A stretch of 64,000 nucleotides of DNA, from positions 4,278,001-4,342,000 of the forward strand of contig CM066293.1 in the NCBI GenBank assembly GCA_033816765.1, given 5' to 3'. The position numbers were made by a program, and so were the translations under genes. Position 1 is the stretch's first letter. Each line of letters begins with the position of its first letter. The stretch is from Nothopassalora personata. Taxonomy: Eukaryota; Ascomycota; Dothideomycetes; Mycosphaerellales; Mycosphaerellaceae. Below, one piece after another: positions 1 to 11,740 of the stretch. Under the pieces are notes generated by a model, which did not search any database, was not told the origin of the DNA, and was given only the letters and a program-made list of their open reading frames with translations.

Positions 1-34
1 CGTCTCGTGCTTGATGCTCGCCAATCATGTCCAG

Positions 35-328
35 CTACCGATGGGCCAACTGCTTGGATTGGCCCTCAGTATAAAAGGTCGCGACGAAAAGTGTGATACT
101 GCAGAAGATAGGACCTGCTTCGTCGCGGATCTGACGGCAGACTTGGAGTAATGGTGGTGTGGAGTGAGCTCGCGCTTGTTGGACATAGTTGCCGTAGTAG
201 TTGGAATATTTCCAGCTCTGAATGTCGAACATATTCACGTCGTCTCCGGCTAGGACGTTCTCGTAGACGCGAATGAGGAGTTCGCCGGGCAACATGTCGA
301 AGCTGAATCCAGCCTTGAATGCGGTCAT
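35..328 (-). CDS. small F-box/2EXR-like protein
   Basis: A 97-residue frame begins at the ATG at 328. It shows a motif typical of a large, poorly characterised fungal family (F-box or 2EXR-like): LPGELLIRVYENVL near residue 14, then LLQVCRQIRDEAGPIF near residue 62, the usual 'conclusion that old records become new bits of structure' core of these proteins. It resembles the minus-strand gene at 978-1720, so the two are probably diverged neighbours of one family. The function is unknown; such proteins are often guessed to bind partners through the F-box-like helix. An open stretch from 566 to about 340 in another frame could be an upstream exon or a different gene, and I could not settle this. 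The short length suggests either a truncated copy or missing exons. Confidence 0.45.
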   Translation of the reverse strand: MTAFKAGFSFDMLPGELLIRVYENVLAGDDVNMFDIQSWKYSNYYGNYVQQARAHSTPPLLQVCRQIRDEAGPIFCSITLFVATFYTEGQSKQLAHR

Positions 329-346
329 GGCGGGCTCGCTGGTCAC

Positions 347-977
347 GATCAGCGTTATACATCACGACGGCAAGAGAATACACCGCGCGCAGAACTTTCA
401 ACTTGTCTGCCAGCTGCTGAGAGAGTCCAGCGACAGTGGTGGTGTCGAGGTGAGATGCGTTCATGAACGGCAAGGCACGACGCAGCTTTGAGTACGCGCC
501 ATCGAGGACATCGTGGGTTACAAAACTGATCTCGTCGTCACTGGTCGTGAGCATGCTTAGTATCATTTTTTAGACCGGATTTATGTGCTTGATGGGTTCC
601 AGAGTGGGTATAGAGACTAAGTCTAGTCCGAGAACGCAAGATGAAGTTTTGCTCGCTCGAAAGTTCGCCGCATTACATGTGTGGCTGTAAGAATTCACCG
701 TCTTGACTCCACCCAACGCAAGCGGACTCACGTCTTCGAAAGGTCCCAGGATAGCTTTATTCTTGGCACTCTTGGGCTGGAGGGCGAGTGCTTTGATGGC
801 GCCAGTCTCGTTAGAACTCTATCTGAGAGTATCATCCATCTCGCAGCAGGCAGATCACGAGCGATTCCGCCCTGTGGAGCTCGCTGAGAGCACGGGACCA
901 CTATCTACAAGCTTACTCTCCAATCCGATTGGTAAAGCCAGACCGTCATCGTCTAAGATTCGTGACCTTAGCCCAAT
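347..977. other. no confident gene
   Basis: Between the two F-box-like genes I see only short overlapping frames. The minus frame from 566 to about 346 begins with a plausible protein-like segment (SDDEISFVTHDVLDGAYSK) but then turns arginine-rich, like a shadow frame. It may be the end of an exon of the leftmost gene. Confidence 0.3.
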
Positions 978-1720
978 TTAGTCCGTGAGCTCGATCCATT
1001 GCCCGGGTTCGTCGTCGTCGTACAATATCCTAATCGCCGTATCCCTGATAGCGGGACAGTCAAGGCCCAGGATTTCAACAATCCACCTCTTTCGCATGTG
1101 ACCTCGCTCGAAGTGGCTGTGGGCAAGATTCTTTCCTTGACAGAAAGCTCGCTTCCCCATGTTGGGCACCAAGTAACGAGTGAATTTGGTCGAGCTTTCT
1201 GGAAACCGGAGTTCGAGCTTTGAGATCGTTCCGCTTTGGTCTTTCCCAATCATTTCGCCAGTCGCTCAGTGCAACCGACGGGGTATCGAGAACTCCAACA
1301 GCGTACATCTGGAAAGTAGCTGTGAAAGTGTTGTTGCCCATGTCTACCGGCAGCGCTTCCTGGCAGACTTGATCGTCGACGTAGAGGAGGCCTGGTGTTG
1401 CAGTCGCCTTGGCAAGATAGTAGCTCGGGTGTCCCCAGTGAGTCAGGGTTTGGACTTCGCTGGGGTCGTCGGTGATAAGTGCAAACTCGTAAAAGCGGTT
1501 TCGGATCTTAGCTGGAAGATCAGTGAAGCAGTTTTTGGCTTTCGAAGCTGCAATTGCTGCGTTCCCAAGAGATTATCAGTATCTGTGCTGCGGAACCAAT
1601 CCTATATTGCAACAATTCACTGTGCAACGATCTTGGGCTAAACATCTGAGATATCATCCAAGATGTCGCGAAGAGCTTCGATTTTCAGGTACTGTATGGG
1701 GAGGCAGTACGGAGACGTGC
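978..1720 (-). pseudogene. F-box/2EXR-like gene, probably frameshifted
   Basis: On the minus strand a frame from about 1530 to 1255 reads LPAKIRNRFYEFAL, then PGLLYVDDQVCQEALPV and NNTFTATFQMYAVGVLD. This is the same order of motifs as the gene at 35-328. At about 1253-1262 the family-like sequence (IGKDQSGTISKLEL, typical of what follows in this family) continues in another frame and runs to a stop at 978-980. This suggests a one-base frameshift, or an intron I cannot place. Upstream, a short exon-like stretch (LPIQYLKIEALRDILDD) follows an acceptor-like CATACAG near 1690, and an intron with a CTGAT branch-like site seems to end near 1540. The exon structure is tentative and the start is not fixed. 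Confidence 0.4.
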
Positions 1721-2186
1721 GGCGGCATCATGGCGGATCTGTGTGACAATGTCATGCGCTTTGTGAATGATATCGGCGGTAGTGATGTTTTCTGTTGGTG
1801 GAGGAGCTATGTTGTGTGTCGTGGTGGGCTGTTTTGGTTTGTGTTCGCAGTCAAGGAGAGGTGTTGACTCGGTAAGTTGCCGTTCCGCGGCGGGCTCGTG
1901 CAAGTGAAGTGAGATGTTGCAAATTGAAGCAGCGGAAGCGCTTGAAGATCGCACGCGCGTTGCTCAAATATGAGACTTCGCTTTGAGAGCGGGATGAGCG
2001 AGTATGAGGATCCGATACATACGAGACGAGTGCGCATGGCTTTGGCCAGATAAACTGGCTGTTTCAGGTATCATTTGTGGCTACTACACAGAGTGCCTAC
2101 AGAGTCATTTTGCACGGACCGCTTCTGCAGTCATCAACGCCCAAATCCATGCCATCGTTCCGCATCCCGTATGCTGCGCGTTGCAT

Positions 2187-2891
2187 CTAGAAACCTATCC
2201 GACTATTAGTACCCATTCCTGTATCACTCCTTTCCAGATTCCACACGTACGGAGAGGGGTGAAGAACCATCGGTTCTTGCCGCTGATGTAGCGCTCTTCG
2301 AGAGCCTTCTTGACGGTCTTCTTGGCCTCCTCACGCTGAGTGACCTCGGTGAAAGTCTCGTTGGTGACGACGCCCTTGAGGCCCTCGAGCTCGAGAGTGT
2401 ATCGGGTTGGCATCAAGTGGTTGTAGTTGATGACCTTGATGAATGGCTTGACCTTGCTGCGCTTGTTCTGGCGGGTCTTGCTCATGCGGCGGGTGATTTG
2501 CTGTGGGTAACGCTCGATGCCGGCGACGAGGGCGTGTGGGAAGGGGTGCTTCGAGGGTCAGTATCGTGCCGCATTGATCGCTTGGGGGAGAATTACGAGC
2601 TTGGAGCCCTGGTCCTGTGGCATGACGATGACGACCTTCTTGCCCGCTATGCCGTTGTCAGCAGGTCAGCGCAATCAATGGAGCAAGTTCACATACCATA
2701 TCGTCCACGGCTAATGATGGCCACCCGGCCGACCTTCAAGACTAGGTAATTGTTAGCATGTCGCTATGGATCATGCGGTAGGCACGTCGCAATGCATCAT
2801 GCTGCAACAGCGACGCTCAATCAAGAGCGCGCGTGACGTTGCGCAATATCGTCGCCGATATGCAGAACTGTACAATATACGTACACTTCAT
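2187..2891 (-). CDS. rpl27: 60S ribosomal protein eL27 (L27), five exons
   Basis: This is a complete cytosolic 60S ribosomal protein eL27 of 135 residues, a component of the large ribosomal subunit. The exons on the minus strand are 2891-2885 (ATG AAG T), 2741-2697, 2646-2597, 2548-2251 and 2194-2187. All introns follow GT-AG, with starts GTACGT, GTATGT, GTAATT and GTACGT, and branch-like CTAAC, CTGAC or ACTAAT near the acceptors. The spliced protein starts [20 protein letters not shown], carries [20 protein letters not shown] in the middle and ends [10 protein letters not shown], all classical for eL27. The last intron (56 bp) interrupts the penultimate Arg codon, and the final exon codes only the end of that codon, Phe and the stop. 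A 7-bp first exon right after the start codon is common in fungal ribosomal genes. Confidence 0.95.
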
Positions 2892-3386
2892 TGTGGTGGT
2901 CGTCGTGTGAATGGATGGCAACGTCCTTGTCGAGCAAATCCACCACGACGAAACTGAACTTCCAGAGGACGTCGCAAATCTGCCGAGTGTGCTCTTGGCG
3001 AGCCTTTCCGCCCGAGAAAGGGCCGCAGATACGGTCTAGCGACGGGCGGCAAGCGGACCTCGCCGGTTGCTATGCTGACTGATCCCGGTCGCCGGCTTGT
3101 TGTCGACCAACGCGCTTGCGCTGGCAGAAGGCCTCAGCGAAAGAAGAGGTCGTCCATCTCGTTCTGTCTCGGTATCTGCCAACGTCTACCACCGGACCAC
3201 ATACACTCTGCATCGTCTCCTTCAGTCGCTCATATCGCGACGCGGAGCATCTTGTCTAGCAGGTCTACACGGCATTGGACCATGCGATTGTTTACTTGAT
3301 TGGCCTACGCAACACATTCCAGCAATCTCGGCTCGACTTGTTAGCACCGCGCCCGTAGACACACCCGCCCAGGCAGCTTGTCGGCC
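2892..3386. promoter_or_regulatory. divergent promoter region of eL27 and the coiled-coil gene
   Basis: These 495 bases separate the eL27 start codon (minus) from the start codon of the large coiled-coil gene (plus), so they must hold both promoters unless unseen exons exist. I see no clear TATA box and no other convincing gene. Confidence 0.55.
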
Positions 3387-6300
3387 ATGGAGAGGGAAGT
3401 CTCTCGCGACCGCGACGGCCGAGCGCACCACCATTCGCATTCCTTCTCCGAGTCCGGCAGCGGCCGCTTCAGCCATGTGCCCATGTGAGTGCAGCGACAT
3501 TGTCACCAACACCTCCGTGGATTGTACTGCAATGGAGAGATGCAGCTGCTAACCCGAGTCAAACGCAGGTGGGACAGCTCCGACCCAGACCGCGCACCTC
3601 CACCACTCCCACTCGCGCCCGGGCAGGGCAGTCCGACGACGAAAGCAAACACATCCGCCGGTATTGCCGCGGCTGCCAAGCAGATAGTAGAACGAGCCCG
3701 CGAGAGTGCGCCCATCTCCTCATACACATCGAATCGATCCACCGAGTCGCAAGCGCTGCCTGAGCGGTCGCTGGTCAAGGGCGCCCACCACAAGCGCCTG
3801 CAGTCGCTCCAGCCCGGTCATGTCAAGGACCTGCGCAGCTACCTGGACAACAATCGATCACCAGAGCGCTCGCCCGAACGACCAACCTCACGAGGTACTT
3901 TCGCCGCGCCCAGCCGCATGGACAGTAGCGAGAATCTGTCGCCTTTCACCGAACGACCCACTACACCAACACCAGCCGAGCGGGACCCGATGAAGGACAC
4001 ACCCTCTCTGCGCCCTTCAACGAGGCAGACGACACATCGATCGATTCTAGGCGAGAATACGCCTCCTTCGGCGACGATGCTCGCGCTGCAGACGATGCAG
4101 GTGCCAGATCCACCACTTACCGATATCACGAATGGACCGAGCACTCCTACTGGGTCGCGAGTGCATACCAACTACGACTTCTCAAGTCAGCTGCTCAATT
4201 TGACGACCATTGCAACGAACCTGCAGAAGGAGATGGCTGCATTGAGCAGACGAAGCAAAGACAATGCGACCGATTTGATCCACTTGAAAGATGCAACCAA
4301 CACCCGCGACGAGGACATCCGCAAGACACTACGTGAGCTGGCCAACACAGTCACAGGAGCAGGTCTGCTTCCTCCTCCACCTCTGCTTTCAACGAGCACA
4401 CGACGAGCTAGTGACTACAGCGCGCCTGCCTACCTTGACAGCAAGGCATTTTACAACTCACCTCCATCTGCTTCCAAGACGTTCAATCTTCCTAGAGCAG
4501 CGAGCGCGCACAGCTTTCTTGATGACCGATGCGGCTCACCGTCGCCATACTCCATTGAAGGCGCTGCAAGCGTGGCCATGCTTGAGAAAATCGTCCGTGA
4601 GATGGTTACCAAGGACGGCCAGGAACGTCTGCAGTCCTCTCTATCGGAACTGCTGGAAAAGACACGAAAAGAGAACTCAAATGCCGCAAAGAAGGTCGAG
4701 CAGCTTTCTGAGTTCATCAAGGAGAAGACCGAATCACAAGCACTTGTTCGATCCAATGGTGCGCCCCCTAAGCTGGAGCTCAACTTCGACACACCACGAG
4801 GCACACCGAAAAGCGAGAAGGCAGCTGCGAGTGATGCTCCTGCAAACGAAGAGGTCATGAAGCTTCTTCAGCGCATCAAGGACTCTGTAGCACACAGCGG
4901 CGGCACCACATCGGAAGTTAAGGGTCTAGTGCGAGACCTACGAGGCGAAGTTTTGGGCATGGGCAGAGAGCTGGGCAAGAAGCTGGACCAGATCGGCGAG
5001 ACATCGTTGACTAACACCTTGGACCGCTCAATTGATGCAGGCAACAACGGCGAGCACCTCGAGGAAGTTCAGCGCATCGTCGAGGAAGGTCTTTCCGAGC
5101 TCAAGCACCACCTGGCCTCCCTCTTGAAGGAACGAGCAGAGCAGGCTGATGATACGTTCAAGCAGCTTGCCATACGATCCGGGCCGAACAGCGACGAGAT
5201 GCTGGCTGTTGTCAAGCATGCCCTTACCGAGCACAACATCCAGAAGCACGAGCCTGAGACCGACGGGGTTGGTGGGCTCGACCGCGATGGTGTACTGGAT
5301 GCTGTAAAGGAAGGCTTGAAGGACTTTGAGCCAAATATCGAACTGCAGCAATTCGGCCTCGAGCGTGATGAGATCCTCAGCGTGCTGAGAGAAGGTCTTG
5401 AACAGCATCAGAGCAGCCGCGCCGAGCCCGCTGACGTGACCATCGACAAGGGCGAGATCTTCGAAGTGATGCAAGAAGCACTCAAGGATTTCCAGGCACC
5501 TTTTCCAGCCGAGCACCTTGACAAGTACAAGGAGGAGATCTTATCTGGTGTCCAGCGATCTCTGGAGGCTTTCCAACCACCGCCTGCGGCTGCAGTCGAT
5601 CAAGAGGCTATGCAAGCTGCGGTGTTTGAAGCTGTCAAGACTGGCCTCGCCGAGCATGGTCCTGCTGCGCCGCGAGAGATCGAGATCAGCCGCGATGACC
5701 TCTTCGATGCCGTGAAAGCTAGCCTCGACGGCACGACGATTCCATTCGGTGGACTGGGCGAACAGGTCTTGTCTCAACTCAAGGAGCTGCTTGACGGCAT
5801 GCGTGTTGAGTTCCAGCAATACTCTGCAGCCAACGGCAGGGATACCGAGCAGGTCTTGGATGCTGTCAAGGACGGCCTGGAGTCGTTACGTGCCGAGATC
5901 GAGAAGTATGTCGACCGTGCGCAGGACGTCACTGGCAAGGACGAAATCATTGACTCAGTCAAGTCCGGATTGGAGCAGCTTCGCGGCGATGTGGAGACCA
6001 TGGTCGCTCAAGATGGTGACAAGCCTGCCATGCTTGACTACATCAAGGCTGAATTCGACGAACTTCGCGAGCAGGTCAGAGAGAATGGCAGCTCTCGCGA
6101 GGTTGAAGAGTCGAATGCTGGACAGACCACCGCAGTTGTCATCGCCCTTCAACAAGGTCTTGATGATCTCAAGGCATACATGGAAGCTCGCGACGATGAT
6201 GTGCAGACGAACGAAGAGCTCAACGAAGCCATGAAGGAGGAATTCGAACAGCTCAAGGGCGCCATCCTGAACGCTCATGCCACAGACAAGAGTGAGCTGA

Positions 6301-9300
6301 TCGAAACGATCCAAGACAGCATGGACGTACTCCACTCGAAATTCGACGGTAGCGAACTTGGCACACTCGCGGGCGGCTCTTCTGAAGAGCTCATCCAGAC
6401 AATGCGCGAGGAGTTTGCCACGCTCAAGGAGTCCATCCAGGCCATGATCGTCGATGTCGATAGGGATGCTGTCGTGGAAGGGGTGCGTCAAGCGATCGAT
6501 GACCTCCGGACACAACTTTCCGCAGACCAGAACGATGCGTCTGCCGAAGCGATAGGCGCTATACGGGAAGAGATCGGTGCTGTGAAGGAGTCTCTTGGTG
6601 GCTCGGTATTGTCTGGCGGTAGCTCGATACACACCGTCGACACGATCGAGGACATCAAGAACACTCTTGAAGAGGTCAAAGATGCCATGGCTGCGAAGCA
6701 TACTGCAAATGGCATGACCGATGAGCAGCTTGAAGCCTTTCGTGGCGAGTTTGAGAACCTACGCCACTCGATCGCCAACAGTGTCGTACGAAACGGCTCG
6801 AATGAGGAAGTTCTGGATGCCGTCCGACTCGGCCTTGACGATCTTCGATCGCATCTCGAGAGAAAGCTGGACAACCCAGAGAGCGTGATGTCTCATCAAA
6901 GTCAAGTGCTTGACACAATCAACGAAGGTCTCGAAAGCCTACGTACAGACATCGTCAAGACTCTGGACAAACCACTTGACATGACCGTCAATTACGAGAT
7001 TCTGGACACGCTGAAGGATGGCCTGGCGGAGCTCCGCTCGGAGATGGACAAGCTAACGTCGAAGACAGATCGGACATCCTATGGTGGCGAGATTGTGCTC
7101 GCAGATGGCGCTGAGGTTGGTGCTACACGTGATATCAACCTTGAAAACGAAGCCGACCCAGATGCTCCGCAGGCGGCCACGCCGAGTGGAACTACGCGCG
7201 AAGATTTCGAGAAGGTCGAAATCCTGCTCGCCCAGCTCCAGATCAAGATCGAGGCCCTTGACCATACCGTGCAGGACATGCCGTCTCATCAGTCACAGGC
7301 ACAAGTGCCCGAGGGCATTGCGCTTCGAGAAGATCTCACTTGCTTGGAGCTCATGCTCAAGGATGTCCAGGACAACGTGATCACCCTTGCTGCGAGAGAT
7401 GAAACTCCTGCGCCGGACAGCGCTGCTCGCAAGGAAGACACCGATGCGATCGAAACTCTGCTCCGCAACATGAAAGCGCATATTGAGGAGATGGTTCTGC
7501 CAGATCCTGCATCTGCTGCATCGAAAGACCATCTTGACGAGGTACAGGCAGCAGTGCGAGGTGCCAACGAGACTCTCGAAGTCCTTGCAGATAAGCTCGA
7601 TAGTCAGACTGCATGCAAGGCAGATGTGGCTGTCGTCGAAGTGCTGGCTTCAGACATTAAGGGCATGCTCGAGGAAGTCAAGGAAAAGGTCACGGCAGCT
7701 CCCGATGATGGAGACAAGCCGGACATCATGACGAAGGCCGACCTCGATGTGCTCGGTGTACTCTGCACTGAAATCAAGACCCGTGTCAACGAGATGACTC
7801 TTCCAGATCCGGAGGAATTGCCTTCAAAGGCTGATCTTGAACAGCTCCAGGGTCTGATCAACGACTTCCGCGAGAGCCATGACAAGATGAAAGACAGCTA
7901 CGAGACCGACATCGCTGTGACTGCAAAAGCATTTGACGATCGCAAGAAGGAGCACGAAGCTGCGGTCGAGCAGATGGGTCAAGTCAAGAAAATGATCGAA
8001 GAGGTCAAGGCCGAGCTCATCGACAAGCTCGGGTTCAATGATGCTGGTATCAACACTTTGGGTATCACGCTCAAGGCTATTGAAGAGAACGTCGGCAACG
8101 AGACCGTCGTCTCCGAGGTCAAGGAGGTCATGGAGAAAGTCAAGGAAGAGTTCGAGAAGGCTCACGAGTCCCTTGCAGCGATCAAGGTGGACAATGCTCA
8201 AGCCGCTGAGACCACTCTCGAGAAGCAGTCTGAACACAAAGAGGCTATCGTGACCGCGCTCGGTGAGAAGCTTGACACGTTATTCGATGGCCTGATGAGC
8301 AAGTACGACGATGCTCAGAAGGCGGCCGAGGAGAAGGCCAAGACCATGGAGGAGAACGTCTCCCAACAAGAAGAGATGCTGGCAAGCACGAAGACCATGG
8401 CCGATGATCTCAGACTTTCAATCGACACCCTGGGAACCACTCTTACCACCTTCATGGGCGACTTGCCAGCCCAAGTCCAGGAGATGTCCGAGCAGTCGAA
8501 GACGGTCTTCGATCAAGCTGCCCTGACCCACTCCAAACTTGAGGAAGCTAGCGAGACCTTGAAGGGTGAGCATGTGGCAACACGCGAGGAGATCACGAAG
8601 GTTTTGGCCGCAGTGGATGTTGTACAAAGCGATATGGCCGAGCACAACCCGCGCTTCATGGTTACTCTCGAAGAAGTAAGGGCTCTGATCAATCAGCACT
8701 ACGAGCACTCTCAGAAGTCTTCAGAGGTCCAGAACGAGCATGCACAGGCCGTCAGAGACTTGCAAGACGCGCTTAAGGCTGGCTTCGAGGACTCGAAAGC
8801 ACAGGCTCAAGCTCATCAAGAAGGTCTCAAGTCTCACCACGACGAATTGAAGACGACGCTTCCTGCGCTACTGCCGCCACCTGTCGAAGCTCCAGTCCCG
8901 GAGAAGTACGACGATACATCTGTACACGAGAAGCTTGACAAGCTCATGGGTCATGTCGAGGAGGCTTCCGAGCGCTCGACACAGCTTGAGCGTCTGGATC
9001 AGATCCATGAGAAGGTCATGGCAACCGCGGCAGAAGTCTCTGCTTTCGTGTCTGCGCAGAACAAGCAAATTGCGGACGACCACGAGAGCAAGGAGAGAGA
9101 AGCAGAGGAGATTGTTCTGCTCCTCGAGCGCCGTCTTGAGCGTAAGGACCAGCTTGAAGCCGATATCACAGTTCTCAACGAGGAGAAGGAGTCGCTCGCG
9201 AACGCCGTGGAAGCGCTGAAGGCAGAGAAGGAGGCACTTGCTGCCCAAAGGGCTCGCCTGAACGCCGACGTCTCTTCAATGGAGATGGCACTGCACATCA

Positions 9301-10352
9301 GACGTGATGAACTTCACGAGATGGATGACAAGGCGGCAGCTCTGGAGCGCCGAATGCTGGAAGGTGTCATGAACCAGTCGCGCATGCTGCTGTTGGCTAA
9401 GACAGCGAAGACTGCTTCGCCGAAGAAGCAGAAGCCGCAAGGTCGTGACCTCCGTGTGCCAAGCGACGCCTCTGCCATTTCTGCTGCTACAGTCACTTCT
9501 TCGGTGCCCGCGTTGAAGGCCAACCACGCCTTGGCTATGAAGTCGCGACCTGGTCTCGCGCGCAACGGTGCGGCGGCCAATACTGCTGAGCGCCGTATCA
9601 TGTCGCTGAATCAGATTAACCACAATGTGCCGACTGGAGCACATGCCTTCACCGCAGAGAAGCCCAGTCTCACTCTCAACGGCATGAAGCGCAGTCACTC
9701 CGTCAAGACCCACCCGACCCCACGCAAATTCTCTTGGACTGTCAAGCGCAACACCAGCTTGATCTCACACAACAAGGAGAACGAGACCTTGTCTGAAGAG
9801 GACGAGGACGACCTTTCTGAGCGCGCGGAGTCGAGGACGGGCACTGAGTTCGGGACAGAAGACGGAACCGAGCGTCGTCACAGCCGGCAGAGCTACCTGT
9901 CACGCACCGATGATGGCAGCATGACTTACGCTACTGGCAGCTACCCCGACGGCGAGACTCCTGGCACTGATGATGGGAACCGGATACGCTGCGCTCCAAG
10001 CGCTGCGACATACGACACTGGCAGCTATTCGACTGGATCATACCTGACTGGCAGCGATATCGACCGCCGCACCAGCTTGGGTAGCTCTGCGAACGGTGTC
10101 ATCGGCCCTGTCTTTGGTACTGAGAGCGGGATCTCCGAAGACCCAGAGGCTGAACTCGGTGCTGAGCAGGAAGCGATGCTACTCGAGGCTCCACCCACGA
10201 ACAGTGAAGTTGAGCGTGCAGTGCAGGAGGTATTGCAAGAAGAGAAGGATTCAATCAAGAGACACTTTGCGCCGCACAGTGACAGTGGACTTGGGACGGA
10301 TTTGCCGAGTGCGAGGATGAGTGCTGGGAAGGAGAGTTACTTCAAAGGATGA
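3387..10352 (+). CDS. giant coiled-coil protein, 2293 aa, two exons
   Basis: Exon 1 is 3387-3484, encoding MEREVSRDRDGRAHHHSHSF and so on. It is followed by an 84-bp GTGAGT-AG intron with a CTAAC branch site (3485-3568) and a long exon 3569-10352. Splicing restores an ATG-TGG junction (VPM-WDSSDPD), which decided the start. The N-terminal 350 residues are Ser/Pro-rich and disordered-looking. About 350-1350 is a long run of degenerate repeats of roughly 35-45 residues with the theme LDAVKxGLxxLRxxxE. About 1350-2010 is coiled coil, ending in a heptad-rich segment near 1860-1980. The tail has a basic patch, an acidic run near EEDEDDL and TYDTGSYSTGSYLTGS repeats. Similar fungal proteins are often labelled 'chromosome segregation ATPase-like', but I see no ATPase motif. 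A structural or scaffold role is inference only. Confidence 0.85.
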
Positions 10353-10838
10353 AACTGAGGATGAGGAGGACGAGGTTTGGGTTATGATGTTACGCTTCGT
10401 TGATCATGAGTGTTCGGTGAACGGTACAGCGGATGAGCGATGTTCATGTTATGGTAGCGTTCGAGCTTTCTGTTGAGCACTTTTAGTGTATGGTATAGGG
10501 TGGTATGGAAAGTTTTGAGGATGAAATGCTTCTTGCACAATTGTTCTTTCTCTTGGACGTTTGATTCTGGGACATGGTATGCGAGGCAACTCATGGATAT
10601 GGATCAGGGGATGCCGCTTCCTGCACTACCCCAGGCGCCGTCCTCGCGGCGAGAGGGTTGAGATCGAGCATAGACACGAATGCAGAAGCCTGGGCGCTGT
10701 CCAATCATACCTGGCCTGGACCTGGACCTCAGCTTACCCACATCCCCCCATCTCCACGCCAGGCCTACAGTATTGTTCTGGTGCTTTTGCCCTCCACTGA
10801 CAAAAGACAGGTGACGGACACAAATTTTGACCTCAGAC
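10353..10838. other. intergenic, 3' region of the coiled-coil gene
   Basis: No gene is supported here. The stretch holds the 3' flank of the coiled-coil gene and the upstream region of the tentative short gene at 10839. Confidence 0.4.
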
Positions 10839-11121
10839 ATGTCTGTCCTACTTCAGACCATCAGCTTCGACGATCCCACCAGTGCTAGCCAGTCATTGGA
10901 TGCACCTTTCCAGATCACCTGTAAGGACGTCGAAGCAGTACTTCCGTTGTGCATGACATGCTGACCATCACTTAGTAACTTTCCACCTCGGAGATGATAG
11001 TCAACAAGCAGAACAGAACGTCGTCGCCGAGCAGCCCTCGCAGACTGCCGTAAGCGAGCGCCGTGACCTTCTTCCTTTTGTAGCTGCAGTATCACTCTCG
11101 GCAAACAATAACAATCGCTAG
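10839..11121 (+). CDS. possible short spliced gene, 75 aa
   Basis: An ATG at 10839 opens MSVLLQTISFDDP and runs to a good donor GTAAGG at 10921. A 55-bp intron with a CTGAC branch-like site ends at CTTAG (10975). Splicing continues in frame (QIT-LTFHLGDDSQQ) to a stop at 11119-11121. A second donor GTAAGC at 11050 offers an alternative last exon. The intron looks like the verified introns nearby, which is the main support. I do not recognise the protein. It could be a small real gene or a decayed end of one. Confidence 0.3.
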
Positions 11122-11179
11122 CATGGGCCTACTACTGGTCCACTCCTCATCATCTAACATGGGCATGGAGACCATACGG

Positions 11180-11222
11180 CTGTTCGGTTCAACACGACCT
11201 CAGCTTCAGGTCGACCGAACAG
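11180..11222. repeat. imperfect inverted repeat (hairpin)
   Basis: CTGTTCGGT at 11180-11188 is matched by ACCGAACAG at 11214-11222. A nested 6-bp stem (CGACCT/AGGTCG) sits inside it. The RNA or DNA could fold into a two-part hairpin. No function is known. Confidence 0.5.
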
Positions 11223-11281
11223 TTCCATAGAGCGTGTGACACCACCAGGTCTAGCTTGCTCTCATGCTGCTCAGAGCAATG

Positions 11282-11357
11282 ATGTACAGCGTCCTACGCC
11301 ACCGCATCATTACAGCATGGGAACTGGCGAGATGCGGTGGCGTAGGCCGCTGTACAT
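11282..11357. repeat. 27-bp inverted repeat, 26/27 matched, 22-bp loop
   Basis: The arms are 11282-11308 and 11331-11357, starting ATGTACAGCG on the left and ending CGCTGTACAT on the right, with one mismatch. A stem of this length is unlikely by chance. It could be a short transposon remnant, a transcription terminator or a small-RNA precursor. It lies in the promoter side of the HET gene, about 385 bp before its ATG. Confidence 0.75.
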
Positions 11358-11740
11358 GACGAAGTACACCAGGAAGCACATTTCGCTGCCATCGATGGAT
11401 ATGCCGCCGTAGCACCGACTCTGAAGCGGAGTAGGAAGACATTGAAGCGTGCCTACCGCACCGTTCGAGATCTGTTCGGCTTCGGAAGCGGTGAATCACA
11501 GTTTGTAGGGTTGGCGTGATGCTCGAATTTTGTCTTGGCTCTCGGGATTACTAGCGATCAGGCCATTCGTACAAGTGACATTATGTGCCTGTACGCCTAC
11601 ATGTGGAGCTAGCAGGCTCTGCGCTGTTCGTCGTCTCGCTTGTGGGAGGGTGAGCTTGCATTGCGTTCGCGTATGTATGCCAGCGCACCTCAAGATTCTG
11701 TACATCTCCTAGCGACTCGGGGCGGACATCAGTCTGCAGT
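11358..11740. other. upstream region of the HET gene
   Basis: No coding sequence is supported between the 27-bp inverted repeat and the HET start codon. This stretch presumably contains the HET promoter. Confidence 0.4.

Noticed and set aside
3500..10300. Many frames antisense or out of frame to the coiled-coil gene
   Set aside because: They mirror its codon pattern, lack motifs and overlap a clearly coding frame.
11050..11227. A third exon of the short gene at 10839 after the GTAAGC donor
   Set aside because: The nearest acceptors give introns of 34-40 bp, shorter than the others seen here, or an exon that stops after a few codons.
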